Shown here: one piece after another, positions 44,087 to 54,246 of the stretch | How the letters are laid out: the number at the start of each line of letters is the position of its first letter | Numbering within the stretch: the first letter of the stretch is position 1 | Assembly (NCBI GenBank): GCA_030280995.1 | Contig: JASXTE010000004.1 | Span: 11,957,501-12,021,500 of the forward strand | Reading direction: 5' to 3' | Origin: Hemileia vastatrix | Taxonomy: Eukaryota > Basidiomycota > Pucciniomycetes > Pucciniales > Zaghouaniaceae | Length of the DNA: 64,000 nt | Position numbers and translations under genes: made by a program | The notes under the pieces: generated by a model | The model's database searches: none | The model's input: only the letters and a program-made list of their open reading frames with translations | Told to the model about the DNA's origin: nothing

Positions 44087-44706
44087 GGTGAGATTGGGGT
44101 CTAAAAGTAAGTCCTCCCAATTGTGCACTGCTAGGGTTTCTTTTACACCTTTCAAAAACATTACCTTGGTCATGTCTGTGAGAATTGGGGAAACCCCTGG
44201 TTATTTTTGTAGGCAAGAAGAAAACCCGAGAAAAGAAAATTAAAAATTCAAGATAATTAAAGAGAATCAAGAAAAAAATCTGAAGATAATGAAGAAAAAG
44301 ATTCAAAATATTTTAATGAAGATCAGCAAGATCTAGTGTTGGGCCTCCAGCAAGAGGTTAAACTGCACAAATTTTTGAAGAATAAAGATCAGCAAGATCT
44401 TGTTTTGGGCCTCCAGCAAGAGGTTAAACTGCATAAAATTTTGAAGAATGAAGATCAGCAAGATCTTGTTTTGGGCCTCCTGAATGAGGATAAACTGCAT
44501 TGTTGTAGAAGATGTGATTCTGAAGATGAATCAAGATTTGAACATTTAGTAGATGGAAGTGAAGATGGAGATGTGGGATTGCGGAAAAGCTTTGGAGTGG
44601 TGAGATTGGGGAGTAAAAGTAAGTACTCCCAATTGTGCGCTGCTAGGGTTTCTTCTACACCTTTCAAAAACATTACCTTGGCCACACATGTGAGCAATGG
44701 GGAAAA
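44087..44706 (+). repeat. Direct duplication of about 110 bp in element D
   Basis: 44087-44194 and 44596-44706 are near copies (GTGGTGAGATTGGGG ... ACATTACCTTGG), 510 bp apart. The second copy is in the open pol leader (FGVVRLGSKSK). Confidence 0.75.
44343..44497 (+). repeat. Three hairpin repeats in element D
   Basis: At 44343-44365, 44408-44431 and 44474-44497: CCTC + 6-nt loop + GAGG + (T/A)TAAACTG, the sense form of the motif found in element C. Confidence 0.8.
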
Positions 44707-45306
44707 CCTTGATTTTTGTTCCAGGTTTGGTGGAGAAGACGTCCTGAAGATTCCTCAAGTTGTTGGTAGAGCCGCAAATTATAAGAAGGTGGAACATAAG
44801 ATTAGGCCTGTCAATGAGCCTATGCCTGTAGGTTTGAATCCTCCATTGAAGAGACCTCCGTTGTCAAGAGATCCGTTGTGTACTCCTCTGGTGAAGAATC
44901 TTTCTGATTTTGAGGAAACTGATAGAGTGACAATGGAAAGGTTGAGGGCTGTAAATTTTGGTCCTGATGTTTGGTTGTCTGAGGAGGAAAAGAAGTGGTT
45001 GTTGCACATTATTTTTCTGAGGGAGAAGGTGGTGGCATTTGTTGAAGAGGAAAGGGGTGTGTTGAAACACTCTTATGGGGAAACTTACTTGAATCCTGTG
45101 CTTTGTCATGAGCCTTGGCAAATCAAACCTATTCCAATCCCTGTTTCTATCCGGGATGATTTTGTGGAGATAGTTAGGGAAAGAGTTAGGACTGTATTGT
45201 ATGAAAAATCAAATTCTAGTTACTCAAGTCTGGTTTTCTGTGTTAAAAAGCAGAATGGAAAGCTCAGGGTGGTACATGATCTTAGATCCCTGAATAGAGT
45301 TACTAT

Positions 45307-45566
45307 CACCGCGCAATACGGGGGGCGGACTTGTTAGCAAGTCCGCAACCTTGGACTCAAATTCACCACAGATTGAACACACATTGAGCTATTGACAAAG
45401 GAACCATACAATCAGGGATGAACACCACTCAGCATAACAGTTTTTGTGGGTCTTCAAGTAGAGTTCAGTATGAGTTCAGTATGAGTTCAGTCTGAGTTCC
45501 ATCTGAGTTCAGTCTGAGTTCAGGTTGGGGACTTGCTAGCAAGTCCACCCCCTATATTGCGTAGTG
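45307..45566. mobile_element. CACTA-type MITE, copy 2, in pol of element D
   Basis: 260 bp; target duplication TAT (45304-45306, 45567-45569). Ends read inwards CACCGCGCAATACGG and CACTACGCAATATAGG. The left palindrome has one mismatch (TTGTTAG). There is a run of GAGTTCAGT repeats at 45470-45525. Excision in silico restores RVTIKDSG as in element C. Confidence 0.9.
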
Positions 45567-45787
45567 TATTAAGGATTCAGGAATGCCTCCAAGTGCAGAA
45601 GACTTTGTGGAAGCCTTTTCTGGAAGGGTGTGTTATGGTTTGGGTGATATTATGGGTGGTTATGATGAAAGGGAACTTCCCCTGATTCATGGCCACTTAC
45701 AACATTTGAGACTCCTCTGGGAAGATTTCAGCTCACTAGGTTGCCTCAGGGAGCAACTAATTCAGTAGCGGTTTATCAAGCACAAAT

Positions 45788-46026
45788 CACTACACAATAT
45801 AGGGCTTGGACTTGCTAGCAAGTCCCCAACCTGAACTCAGACCGAACTCATACTATACTTGTACTGAACTCTACTTGAAGACCCACATAAAACTGTTCTG
45901 CTGAGTGGTTTTCATCCCTGATTGTATGTTTCCTTTGTCAATAGCTCAATTTTTGTTCAAATTGTGGTGAATTTGAGTCCAAGGTTGCGGACTTGCTAAC
46001 AAGTCCGCCCCCTGTATTGCACAGTG
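45788..46026. mobile_element. CACTA-type MITE, copy 3, opposite orientation
   Basis: 239 bp; target duplication AAT (45785-45787, 46027-46029). Ends read CACTACACAATATAGGG and CACTGTGCAATACAGGG. The interior is the reverse complement of copies 1 and 2. Excision restores YQAQMAWIL as in element C. Confidence 0.9.
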
Positions 46027-46442
46027 AATGGCTTGGATTTTACAGGATGAGGTGCCTACTCATGCTGTTATTTTTATTGATGATGGTGGAATTAAAAGAC
46101 CCTCCACTGATTATGGAGATGAAGTTCTGGAAGAAAGCCCAGGTATAAGGAGATTTGTGTGGGAATATGCAATTACTCTAGAGAGAGTATTGTTTAGAAT
46201 TGAAGAGGCTGGCTCTACCATTTCTGGGTCAAAGTTTTGTTGTTGTGTTCTGGCTCTGGAAATTCTTGGGCAGGTGGTATGTAAAGAAGGGAGGATTACG
46301 GCAAAGAAGAAGGTTAATAAAATTCAGTCATGGCCAAGGCCTAAAAATACTACTGAAATCAGAGGATTTTTGGGAGTTTGTGTGTATTTCAGGATTTATA
46401 TTAAAGATTTTTCTTTGTTGGCTTCACCCTAGAGGAGGTTAA

Positions 46443-46984
46443 CCTTTTTTTAAATTTTTGTTTGCTAATTATAATTTTTTTTTGTTTTTTCATGGTTTTT
46501 TCATGGTTTTTTCATTTCTTTTTTGTAACTAATTTTTTTTGTAAGTGTTTATTTTTGTTTTTAATGGTAAAATTAACCATATTTTCTCTACCTCTTTTCT
46601 TTCTTTTTTAGCTCTATCACCCTACTCTTCATCCCTCCTTGGCATGGTCATTATCCCCCCTCCCCTATTTCACTTTATAACTGGTTCCCTGTCATTAAAA
46701 CACATACATTGCACATTCTTTATGCATTTCACTTACTTCATATTCAATTTCCCCCAAAATTCCAACATCAATCTTTCTCACTCTATTTTTCCTACTTTTC
46801 AATCAAGGTAAGTTTCATCTACTTTTTTTCATGTCTATATGATATATATTTTCTTCTATAAAAATTTCATAATTAAATATATGTATGAATTTTATCTGGA
46901 TAACAGTGGACTTATTAAACTCCCCTTTTCTCATCTTCCTTACCACTTTTCAAGTTTTTGTAAAATTTTGAAAATCAGACACAG
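46443..46984. other. AT-rich stretch right of truncated element D
   Basis: No gene is supported. It starts with T-rich runs containing repeats of CATGGTTTTTT, which mark the point where D was cut off. Confidence 0.5.
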
Positions 46985-47300
46985 AATTAGGGTTGATATT
47001 ATTAGAATGTAATGTCCTTTAACCTGGAAATTTTCATAAATTCCACCTTTTGTTTCCCACAAAACGATTTGAATTTGGATAAGTGGTTGCTGAGATATTG
47101 AACTTTAAAGTTGAGCCTTTTTTACCATTTAAGTTTTTTTATTTCATGTTTTCATGTAACAAATTAGGGTTAGGTTTATTTAAATAAAATTTCTTCTAAA
47201 TTAAGACTCTTATAAAGCCTATGTTTCATCTCCCTTAAACAGGTTTGAATTTGGTTAAGTGGTTGCTGATATTTCAACCTTTAAAGTTGAGCTTTTTTTC
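46985..47300. repeat. Tandem duplication of about 175 bp
   Basis: 46985-47130 and 47162-47300 share TTAGGGTT, GAATTTGG(A/T)TAAGTGGTTGCTGA and TTTAAAGTTGAGC in the same order. Diverged and non-coding. Confidence 0.6.
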
Positions 47301-47424
47301 CTAATTTCACTTAATTTATTTCACATATTTATATTGCATAATTAGATAATAAGGCTTCTGAAACACTTATCTGATAATTATCTAGGCTTTTATCTCCCAA
47401 ATTTTAGTATATCTCAATCATTTC

Positions 47425-47957
47425 TTGGCAAATTTCTTGAAAAAATTATATATTCATGCATTTCAATCTAATCATAAACAGGCCAAGAAATTTGGGCTTC
47501 CCAATTGGACAGATATGGAATGGGTTGAACTCAGTAACAAATATATCTTTTATTCTAAATTTATTATCAATTATGGAGGATTTCATAGCCATATTCATGT
47601 TGAAAAAACAATTCTAATATGCTTACTTTGTGGCTTTTCTTCTATATTTATTTTATTAGTGGAAGATTGATCCCTTAACCTTCTAAAATAAAAGGCCATG
47701 GACTACACTTTCTGGATCATAAATGGATCATGAACTTTGGTTTAGGAAATGGGATTATCAAAGAAAATTCAAACTCTTCAAGAGATAACCATCATACTAC
47801 TAAGGCACCTCCTGGATTTGAATCTTGCAAAATGTTTACTCATTTTGGATGTTCTTTCCAGATCAATCAAAGTTTGACAAAATGGGTAAGTAAAGTTAGG
47901 GGAGAAAGGTCAATGGGTACTAAAAAATTGGGGAGGGGCTCTGAATATGGTAATTAA
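47425..47957 (+). pseudogene. Possible relic of a retroelement ORF
   Basis: Two short open frames, 47425-47670 (KKFGLPNWTDMEWVELSNK, HIHVEK) and 47730-47957 (PPGFESCKMFTHFGCSF). The FGLPNWT-EW pattern followed by a C-x-F-x-GCS motif recalls an ORF common in basidiomycete retroelements. I cannot confirm the family; both pieces are isolated and lack a complete domain. Confidence 0.25.
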
Positions 47958-48367
47958 AGAATTTCAAATCATAATTTTTATTCTTACATTTTTAATTTAT
48001 CAGTTATTAAAGATAATCAATAAATTTAAGTATTGTACCATTGGGCCCTTGTGCTGTATAAAGGTGTTCATTTAATTATATTCTATGAATGAGTTCATAA
48101 TACCATTCTTGTAATATATTTTCTTTGACTTTGCTTATGAAATCATTGGCTGATAGTATTTGGGATTCCTTTACTTGGTTTATTATCTTTTTGAATTGAT
48201 TTGCTTAATAATTTATGAAATAAAATGAAAATTTGGTTATCTTTACCCCCTCCCATAGTAAATTTCAGGAGGGGGGTATTTCCAAATTTTCAAATAAGAT
48301 GTTTAAAGGTTTTGACTTGAAAATATTTGGAATGAAATATGAACAAAAAAATAAAAAAACTAGTCAT

Positions 48368-48870
48368 AAAACATTTTCATTAAGCAATCAATTTTTTCAA
48401 CAGATTTATTAGCTTTAATGCATTCTATCAAGAAAAATTTCTAAAAAAAATTGAAATGAAATATGAAAAAAATAAAAAAACCTATTCATCAAACATATTC
48501 ATTAATTGTTCAATTTCTTCAATAGATTTATTAGCTTTAAAACATTCTATCAAGAAAAAATTCATTTTTGAAGAATCTTCAAGTTGATAATTGAGTTTTA
48601 TCTGATGCAATAGAAAACTGTACTCAAGAGACTTCTCCTCTTTCTTTATCTCAAATATCTTCTCCTTCTAGTCATGCTCCCTCTCATCCCTCTGCAAAGA
48701 AAGCTTGAATTTCTTCTTCTTCAAGTCTTGTACCCTCCCATCCCTCTGTAAAGAAAGCTCAAATTTCTTCTCCAAATCTTGTACCCTCTCTTTCCTCTGT
48801 AAAAAGAGCTTGAATTTCTTCTACTCCAATTCTTGTGCCCTATCATCCCTGCTTTATTCCCAAAATATAG
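48368..48870 (-). pseudogene. C-terminal relic of the Myb/SANT-like gene family
   Basis: On the minus strand it matches the coiled-coil repeats and the KANKSIGEIEHLMK end of the gene at 16239-17847. The terminal block is present twice in tandem (48368-48440 and 48497-48570). It is upstream-truncated and full of stops. Confidence 0.6.
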
Positions 48871-49257
48871 CAAAAATGAAAGTCAAATAATCTAAGAGTG
48901 TAAGAACCACAAAATAACAAAGGGGGACTCTCTAGAAAGTTTTCAACAAAATTGAATTAGCCCAATTGAGTTAGTTCTGGAAATGCTTTCAACTCCCCCT
49001 ATTGATATATGGTGAATGATACTAAAAGGATACTAAAAATATCAACTTGTATTTTTTTAATACCTATTGAACATTTACTAAAATATATCCAAAAAGAAAT
49101 TGACTACTACTTTAAAAATGACTGAAAAATCAGTAAAAAGTCATTTTGTATTATCTAAGATATGTCTGATTAGTGAATGAATAATGAATGGGATATTATT
49201 GAGAGTTGTACAAGTACTGAAGTAGCAGTGTTTTCTGGTTAATTAGAACTGATTTAA

Positions 49258-49845
49258 CGGTAACTGAGAAGTGACTGACTGACTATTGAGAAGTGAATGA
49301 CTCATTACTGAAAATTGACTGAATTATCACTAAAAATTGACTGACTGGTTACTAATAAGTGACTGACAAACTACTGAGAAGTGAATGACCAGTTTTACTG
49401 AGAAGTGACTGACCAGTTACTAAGTGACTTACCAGCCACTGAGAAGTGACTGACCAGTTACTGAGAGGTGACTGGCCAGTTACTGAGAAGTGATTGACCA
49501 GTTACTGAGAAGTGACTGATCAGTTACTGAGAGGTTACTGACCAGTTTCTGAGAAGTGAATGACCAGTTACTGAGAAGTGACTGACCAGTTACTGAGAAG
49601 TGACTGACCAGTTTCTGAGAATTGACTGACCAGTTACTGAGAAGTGACTGGCCAGTTACTGAGAAGTTACTGACCAGCTACTGAGAAGTGACTAACCAGA
49701 CAGACCAGTTACTGAGAAGTGACTGAATATTTACTGAGAAGTGATTGAAGGTTTAATGAGAAGTGAATGACTGGTTACTGAGAAGAAAATGACTTGTAGC
49801 CAAGCAGTGACTAAGTTGTTTCAGAGAAGTGACTTAATTTTAATT
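49258..49845. repeat. Minisatellite, 22-bp unit
   Basis: About 25 tandem copies of a 22-bp unit with core CTGAGAAGTGACTGACCA. The centre (49400-49730) is regular and both ends are degraded. Some units have lost or gained a few bases. No open frame runs through it. Confidence 0.9.
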
Positions 49846-51069
49846 GATAAGGTTCTAACTAGAGATTGAGTTTGGACCAAATGTTAACTGAGAGGTGAAT
49901 AATAGGTGATTGATTAATTTTTGAGTAATTAATCTGCAATGATAGATGTTAAGAGCCAAGTTGGCATGTGCTAAAATCACAGTAGGGAATCGTACAGAAG
50001 CATGCACCCATAATTAGTAGTAAGGCACAATTTAGGTGCAAGGATTATGCATACAGGAAGTATGAGAGAAGAGGATGTGAATAAGTCACTGTGTTTGAAA
50101 GCCTGTTAAATAACTTGGTCTAGTGCATAGTTTCTCTCTCACTTGCAGTATTTACATAGTCATTCTAACAGCACCAGTACTAGTCACAATCAGAGCCCCA
50201 AAAATGTGTTCCCTGTCTTAAAAGCTGAGTGGTCACTGACAAGTGATTTATTTTTTACTAAGTTGTGAGTAGCTTGTTCTGATGAGTCAATCAGCACTGA
50301 CAAATGTTGAAAAATCACATAATGAAAATTTTCACCAACTAATATTCAAACTAGGTTCAGTTTTTCTTAAGATTGATTTCATTCAAGCTTTTCACTTCAT
50401 CTCCATTTTCATCGTGAATGACTCAACCTTTGTTAAATTTTCTGTAATTAAGAGTTCAATTTTATGCATTTTCTAGAATGTCTGCTGCTCATATTTGTTT
50501 GTGTATCTTAGTCATCCAATTCAGTTATTAAATATATAGTAACTATATAAAAGAAGTTCTTTTGTGCAGAGGGTTCCATTTATCTAGCTCTTATTAAAGA
50601 CATTTTTAAAAAATATATATAATTTCATGTATGGAAGCCTGGTATAATTCTTAAAATAATGTTGGTTAAAGAATATTTTCTAGATTTTATCAAGCAATAG
50701 AAGCTTAAAACTTTTCATTATTCCCATGGTACCTGACCTAATAAAAATCAAAATATATTTAGAAATTAAAAAAAATTATGTTTAATTAGATTAAAAAATG
50801 AATTAAAATGCATGAATCAAATTAAAATATCATACAAATTTAAAGCTACTAAATTTTTATCAATTTTTAGCACCATTCACATTGATTAATGACTTATTTT
50901 TTTTAGAATTCCTACATAAAAGATTATTGTTTTTTCTTCAAAATTTAAAACAATCATTACCACAAAAAATAAAGTTGAACCTTCTAGAAGGTGTCTATCT
51001 CTATATTCAGTTTTGATTTAAGAGTAAATATGATTTGATGTTGTGCTAGCTATTGTGCTAATTTTTTAG
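49846..51069. other. Non-coding stretch
   Basis: No gene, LTR or repeat array is seen. A 64-codon open frame at 50282 has no family features. Confidence 0.5.
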
Positions 51070-51475
51070 TGCAGTCTTTCAAGAAGAATTACAGCTGAGC
51101 TGAAATTGAGTTAAGTCAAAGAAAGGGATTCGCACCTGCTATCAGGTGCCCATGTTATTTTTCTGGTGAATGATACTTGGGAAGCTTTTTAATAATAATA
51201 ATCTTTAAAAAAGAAATAAAAAAAAATTTTACTTGATGTATTTAATCACAATTTTTTATGATACTTATATCCAGCTTTATTTAATACTGTATAAATTTTC
51301 AGCTATATTTCCCAAACTTAATCCAACAAAGTGAGTTCCTTGTTCTTTTATTTGAAATTGATTGGCTGCTATAGTTCACTCCAAAAAAATTTGGGCACCT
51401 AATAGCAGGTGGCAACCCCTATCTTTGATTTAACTCAGGGTTAGCTCACCTGATATAGTTCTGCAAACACTGTGA
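51070..51475. mobile_element. Foldback/MITE-like element with inverted ends of about 60-90 bp
   Basis: 51091-51153 and the reverse complement of 51391-51453 share GAGTTAA(G/A)TCAAAGA, CACCTGCTAT(C/T)AGGTGCCCA and GTGAGCT-like blocks. The inner 62 bp are roughly 80% identical by eye, fading outwards. Each end also contains a CACCTG...CAGGTG palindrome. A weaker one-sided copy (CTGCTATCAGG) lies at 51500-51600. The target duplication is not resolved. Confidence 0.6.
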
Positions 51476-52582
51476 GATTTACACTTATAATTACAACTAA
51501 TTCAGGATTAAATCTGAGTTATTCTTGATTTAAAAATAAATTGAAAAATTGAGATCTGCTATCAGGATCTAGTTGTCTTTCTGGGATTTTTTTATTAATA
51601 AAAATATAAAATTTTATTATTAAAAGAAAGAATTATTATATAATTTAATATTAAATTATTTTGAATGCCTTTACATTTAAGTTTAAGATTCATTTTTTTG
51701 GGCTAGTTCATTTTATATTTTCCTATGAGAAATTGTCCAAAAATCTTATTTCTATATCCCATGCCACTGCTAGAAACATATAAGCCAAATTATCATAACA
51801 ATAATCCCCCTTAAACTTTTTAATTGACAAACTATAAATTTTATAAATAAGACATAGGAAATCAAAATAAAGAGTAACAGAAAAGGAAATTCTGATGCAA
51901 AAAAAGAAGGATAAGAAAAACTGGAAGTTGAAAAATTGAATACAAGATAAATATTAAAAAAAAAAATTCAGTTCACTTTATGATGGCTCAGAAACCTGGT
52001 CAGTTATTTTAATTTTTTTAAAACCATGTTTATGAAATTTTTCAAGATTAGTTTTTTAGCTTGTTTATCTGTAAAATCTTTGATGTGTACTTAGCTAGTG
52101 AATAATTAGTTTTTTTAATTTAGAGTATTGATATTATTAAAAATGTGACTGTTGGTTTTTTTCCCAATAAGCTAATAAGTATTATTTTATGGAAGTTGAT
52201 TGATTTTTATTTGGCTAAAGTATAAATTCCTTTTTTATTAGTAGGCTGGTGAGCTAGCTAATAGTTCAAGTAATCTAGCTGGTAAGGTATTATAAATTAA
52301 CTTTTAAATTTAATTCTAGAGTTGTCAATATTTTCTTGAACAAACAATTACTTTAGTGATTAGATTTTGGTTCAACTTTGTTATAGTTAATCTTTATTTT
52401 TTAGGTATAAGTCTTTTAATTAGCTTTTTGGTTTAATTTATGGGTACTTATTATTTTTTTAGTTAGTTATGGCTTCAATAATTTGTTTAAAATTTCAATT
52501 TTTTTCTTACTTGGTCATCACTTTCTTAATTTGCTTTTTTTAAATTTATGAGGTCTGTTAACTGGATATTAGTTTTTGGTGA
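51476..52582. other. AT-rich non-coding stretch
   Basis: Contains a partial copy of the foldback end near 51550. Otherwise I see no gene or structured repeat. Confidence 0.5.
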
Positions 52583-52935
52583 AATATATGAAAGTAATGG
52601 GAGGAGACTAGAGAAGGATGGGAAGTAAGCAAGTGGCTGAGGAGTGGAGAGGAAGGGGTGAGGTAGAGAAGGGAAGCAATTGGATAGGGAGGAGAGAGGG
52701 GGGAAGTGAAATGAAGAAAGTGTATGGGAAGGGGAGAGGGAGGGAAGGAGAGGGAGATGATTGAATGGGGAGAGAATAGGGAGGGAAGGTAAGAGAGAGG
52801 ATTGAAATGGAAAGGAGAGGGAAGTGGCCCAATGGGAGTTGTATGGGAGAAAATTTTAGAAAAAGAGAAAGAATGTGATAGAGAAAAATTAAGGATATGC
52901 ACCATTATGAAATGCAGGATGGGGTATTGAGAGAA
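52583..52935. repeat. Purine-rich tract on the plus strand
   Basis: About 350 bp of mainly G and A on one strand (GGGAGGGAAGG-type runs), with few pyrimidines. The long open frames on the opposite strand are an effect of the CT-rich composition. Confidence 0.8.
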
Positions 52936-53385
52936 GGAAAATATATATTTTTAAAGACTAAAAAATGAAAAAAAGAGAAAGGAGAAAGAGGCACTTGTTA
53001 CATGATTAGCACAACCAGTGAATGAGTGTTCCACAGGAATATGGGGTGAGAGGTGGGGGAGATGGGTTGAGCATGGGGAAAATTGGGTGTGAAAGTGGGC
53101 TTTTGACTTCTGTTTCTTTTTAAAATTGAAGAGCTCATACAGGGTCACTCTCTAAATCAGACCCAGAAGTGTGCCCTGTGACCAAAAACTAAGCTTGACA
53201 ACTAGTTCAGGCTATTTTACCCCTTTTTCAAAAACCTTCTGGAATTTCTCTAAATGTTCTCTGATTTTTCTTTTATTTTTAATAATTTTATGTAGTGAAT
53301 TAAAGAATTTTTTATTTTTATAGTTTTACTTATCATTGATTATTTTCATTTTAGTGAATAGAACTGTGTGGGCTACAATTAAGTC

Positions 53386-54212
53386 TGTCAAGGGTCACTT
53401 TTGGTCTAGAAGCTTTGGTACGGTGTAATATGAAGATTTTAAGGATTATTTGACTCTCAAAAGTTAGGTACGTATTTCTCAATCAAGTATGATTTCTTTT
53501 ACTCAAAATAAGAGGTAGATTTAAATATTTTATATAAGTTATAGATTAGAATTACGTTTGTTGTAAGTACTAAAGATATAAAATATAAGAAATAAGTTTT
53601 AGTTGTTGTAGTTATTGTAATAAATGAGTTGGTAAAATAGAATGATCAAAAGACAACAAAAAGAGAGGCCTTTTATAGGCAAAGGAGAGACAAAGCACGG
53701 AAATCAAATTCTAAAAACAGTAGGAAGAGAGAGAGAAAAAGAACATTCCAGAAAAGTATTTCAAATAATAAAGTTATTCCAAAAAGAAGGCGTCACAAAG
53801 ATGTATTTACAGAGTATGTCAGAAATACATCAATATTTTTAATATTTACTGTAAATGTCAATCCTAAATAAGAAATTTGATTTTTTTGTATATATTTAAT
53901 ATTATTTGAATATTTAAATCTTATTTTATCTTTGTATTTATTTATTTTTTTAATATAAAGTTTTATTTTTTCCCTACCTGTCAAATGAGCACGGTGTTAG
54001 AGAAAAATATAAGGGACAAAATTATAATTTTAATTTTACTTATTTATTTAATTAATTAATTTAATTTTAACATTCTGTAACTAGTTAATTTATTATAACT
54101 AATTTTAATGTAACTAAATGATAATTAAATAATAATTAAAAATGATAAGGTGCAGCTTCATCCAGTAAATAATTAATTATTTCACTGGGTAAGTCTAGTA
54201 GCCTGGCTGACA
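53386..54212 (-). repeat. 3' LTR of element E
   Basis: In sense orientation it starts TGTCAGCCAGGCTA, as in element A, and ends GACCCTTGACA. Between its first 14 nt and its last part it shares only the TATA region and a TTCTAGAC motif with the LTR of A. Confidence 0.95.
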
Positions 54213-54246
54213 CTCCCTCACTCTAAAAAAAAAATAAAAAAAAATG

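Larger units (their letters stand above)
31191..46442 (+). mobile_element. Element D: decayed gypsy related to C, truncated and multiply interrupted
   Basis: On the plus strand, with a primer site at 32278-32294. Gag (32365-34326), gag-protease (42726-43820) and pol (44336-46442) relics align with element C. It is broken by a solo LTR (32967-33662), a full family B element (34327-42720) and two CACTA MITEs (45307-45566, 45788-46026), plus stops and frameshifts. Pol stops abruptly in the RT/RNase H connection at about 46442; no integrase and no 3' LTR follow. The left edge is inferred as the end of the short repeat. Confidence 0.8.
44336..46442 (+). pseudogene. Pol relic of element D, truncated
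   Basis: Begins with three tandem repeats of about 66 bp (44320-44500), each carrying a hairpin repeat read as LQQEVKL or LNEDKL. It continues into the pol start seen in element C (KIRPVNEPMP, LSRDP). RT motifs HDLRSLNRVT and FIDDGGIKRP are present; the PQGATN region is frame-shifted. Two CACTA MITEs interrupt it and, when removed, the coding sequence rejoins exactly. It ends at AWILQDE ... IKDFSLLASP then stop and LT at about 46442; RNase H, integrase and 3' LTR are missing. Confidence 0.85.

Noticed and set aside
49258..49845. Coding tandem repeat
   Set aside because: A 22-bp period is not a multiple of three and no open frame crosses it.
52558..52905. Ser/Pro-rich minus-strand frames
   Set aside because: They are the translation of a CT-rich tract in several frames; composition, not coding.
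53642..53984. 63-66 codon frames in both LTRs of element E
   Set aside because: Duplicated with the LTR, both strands open, no domain.
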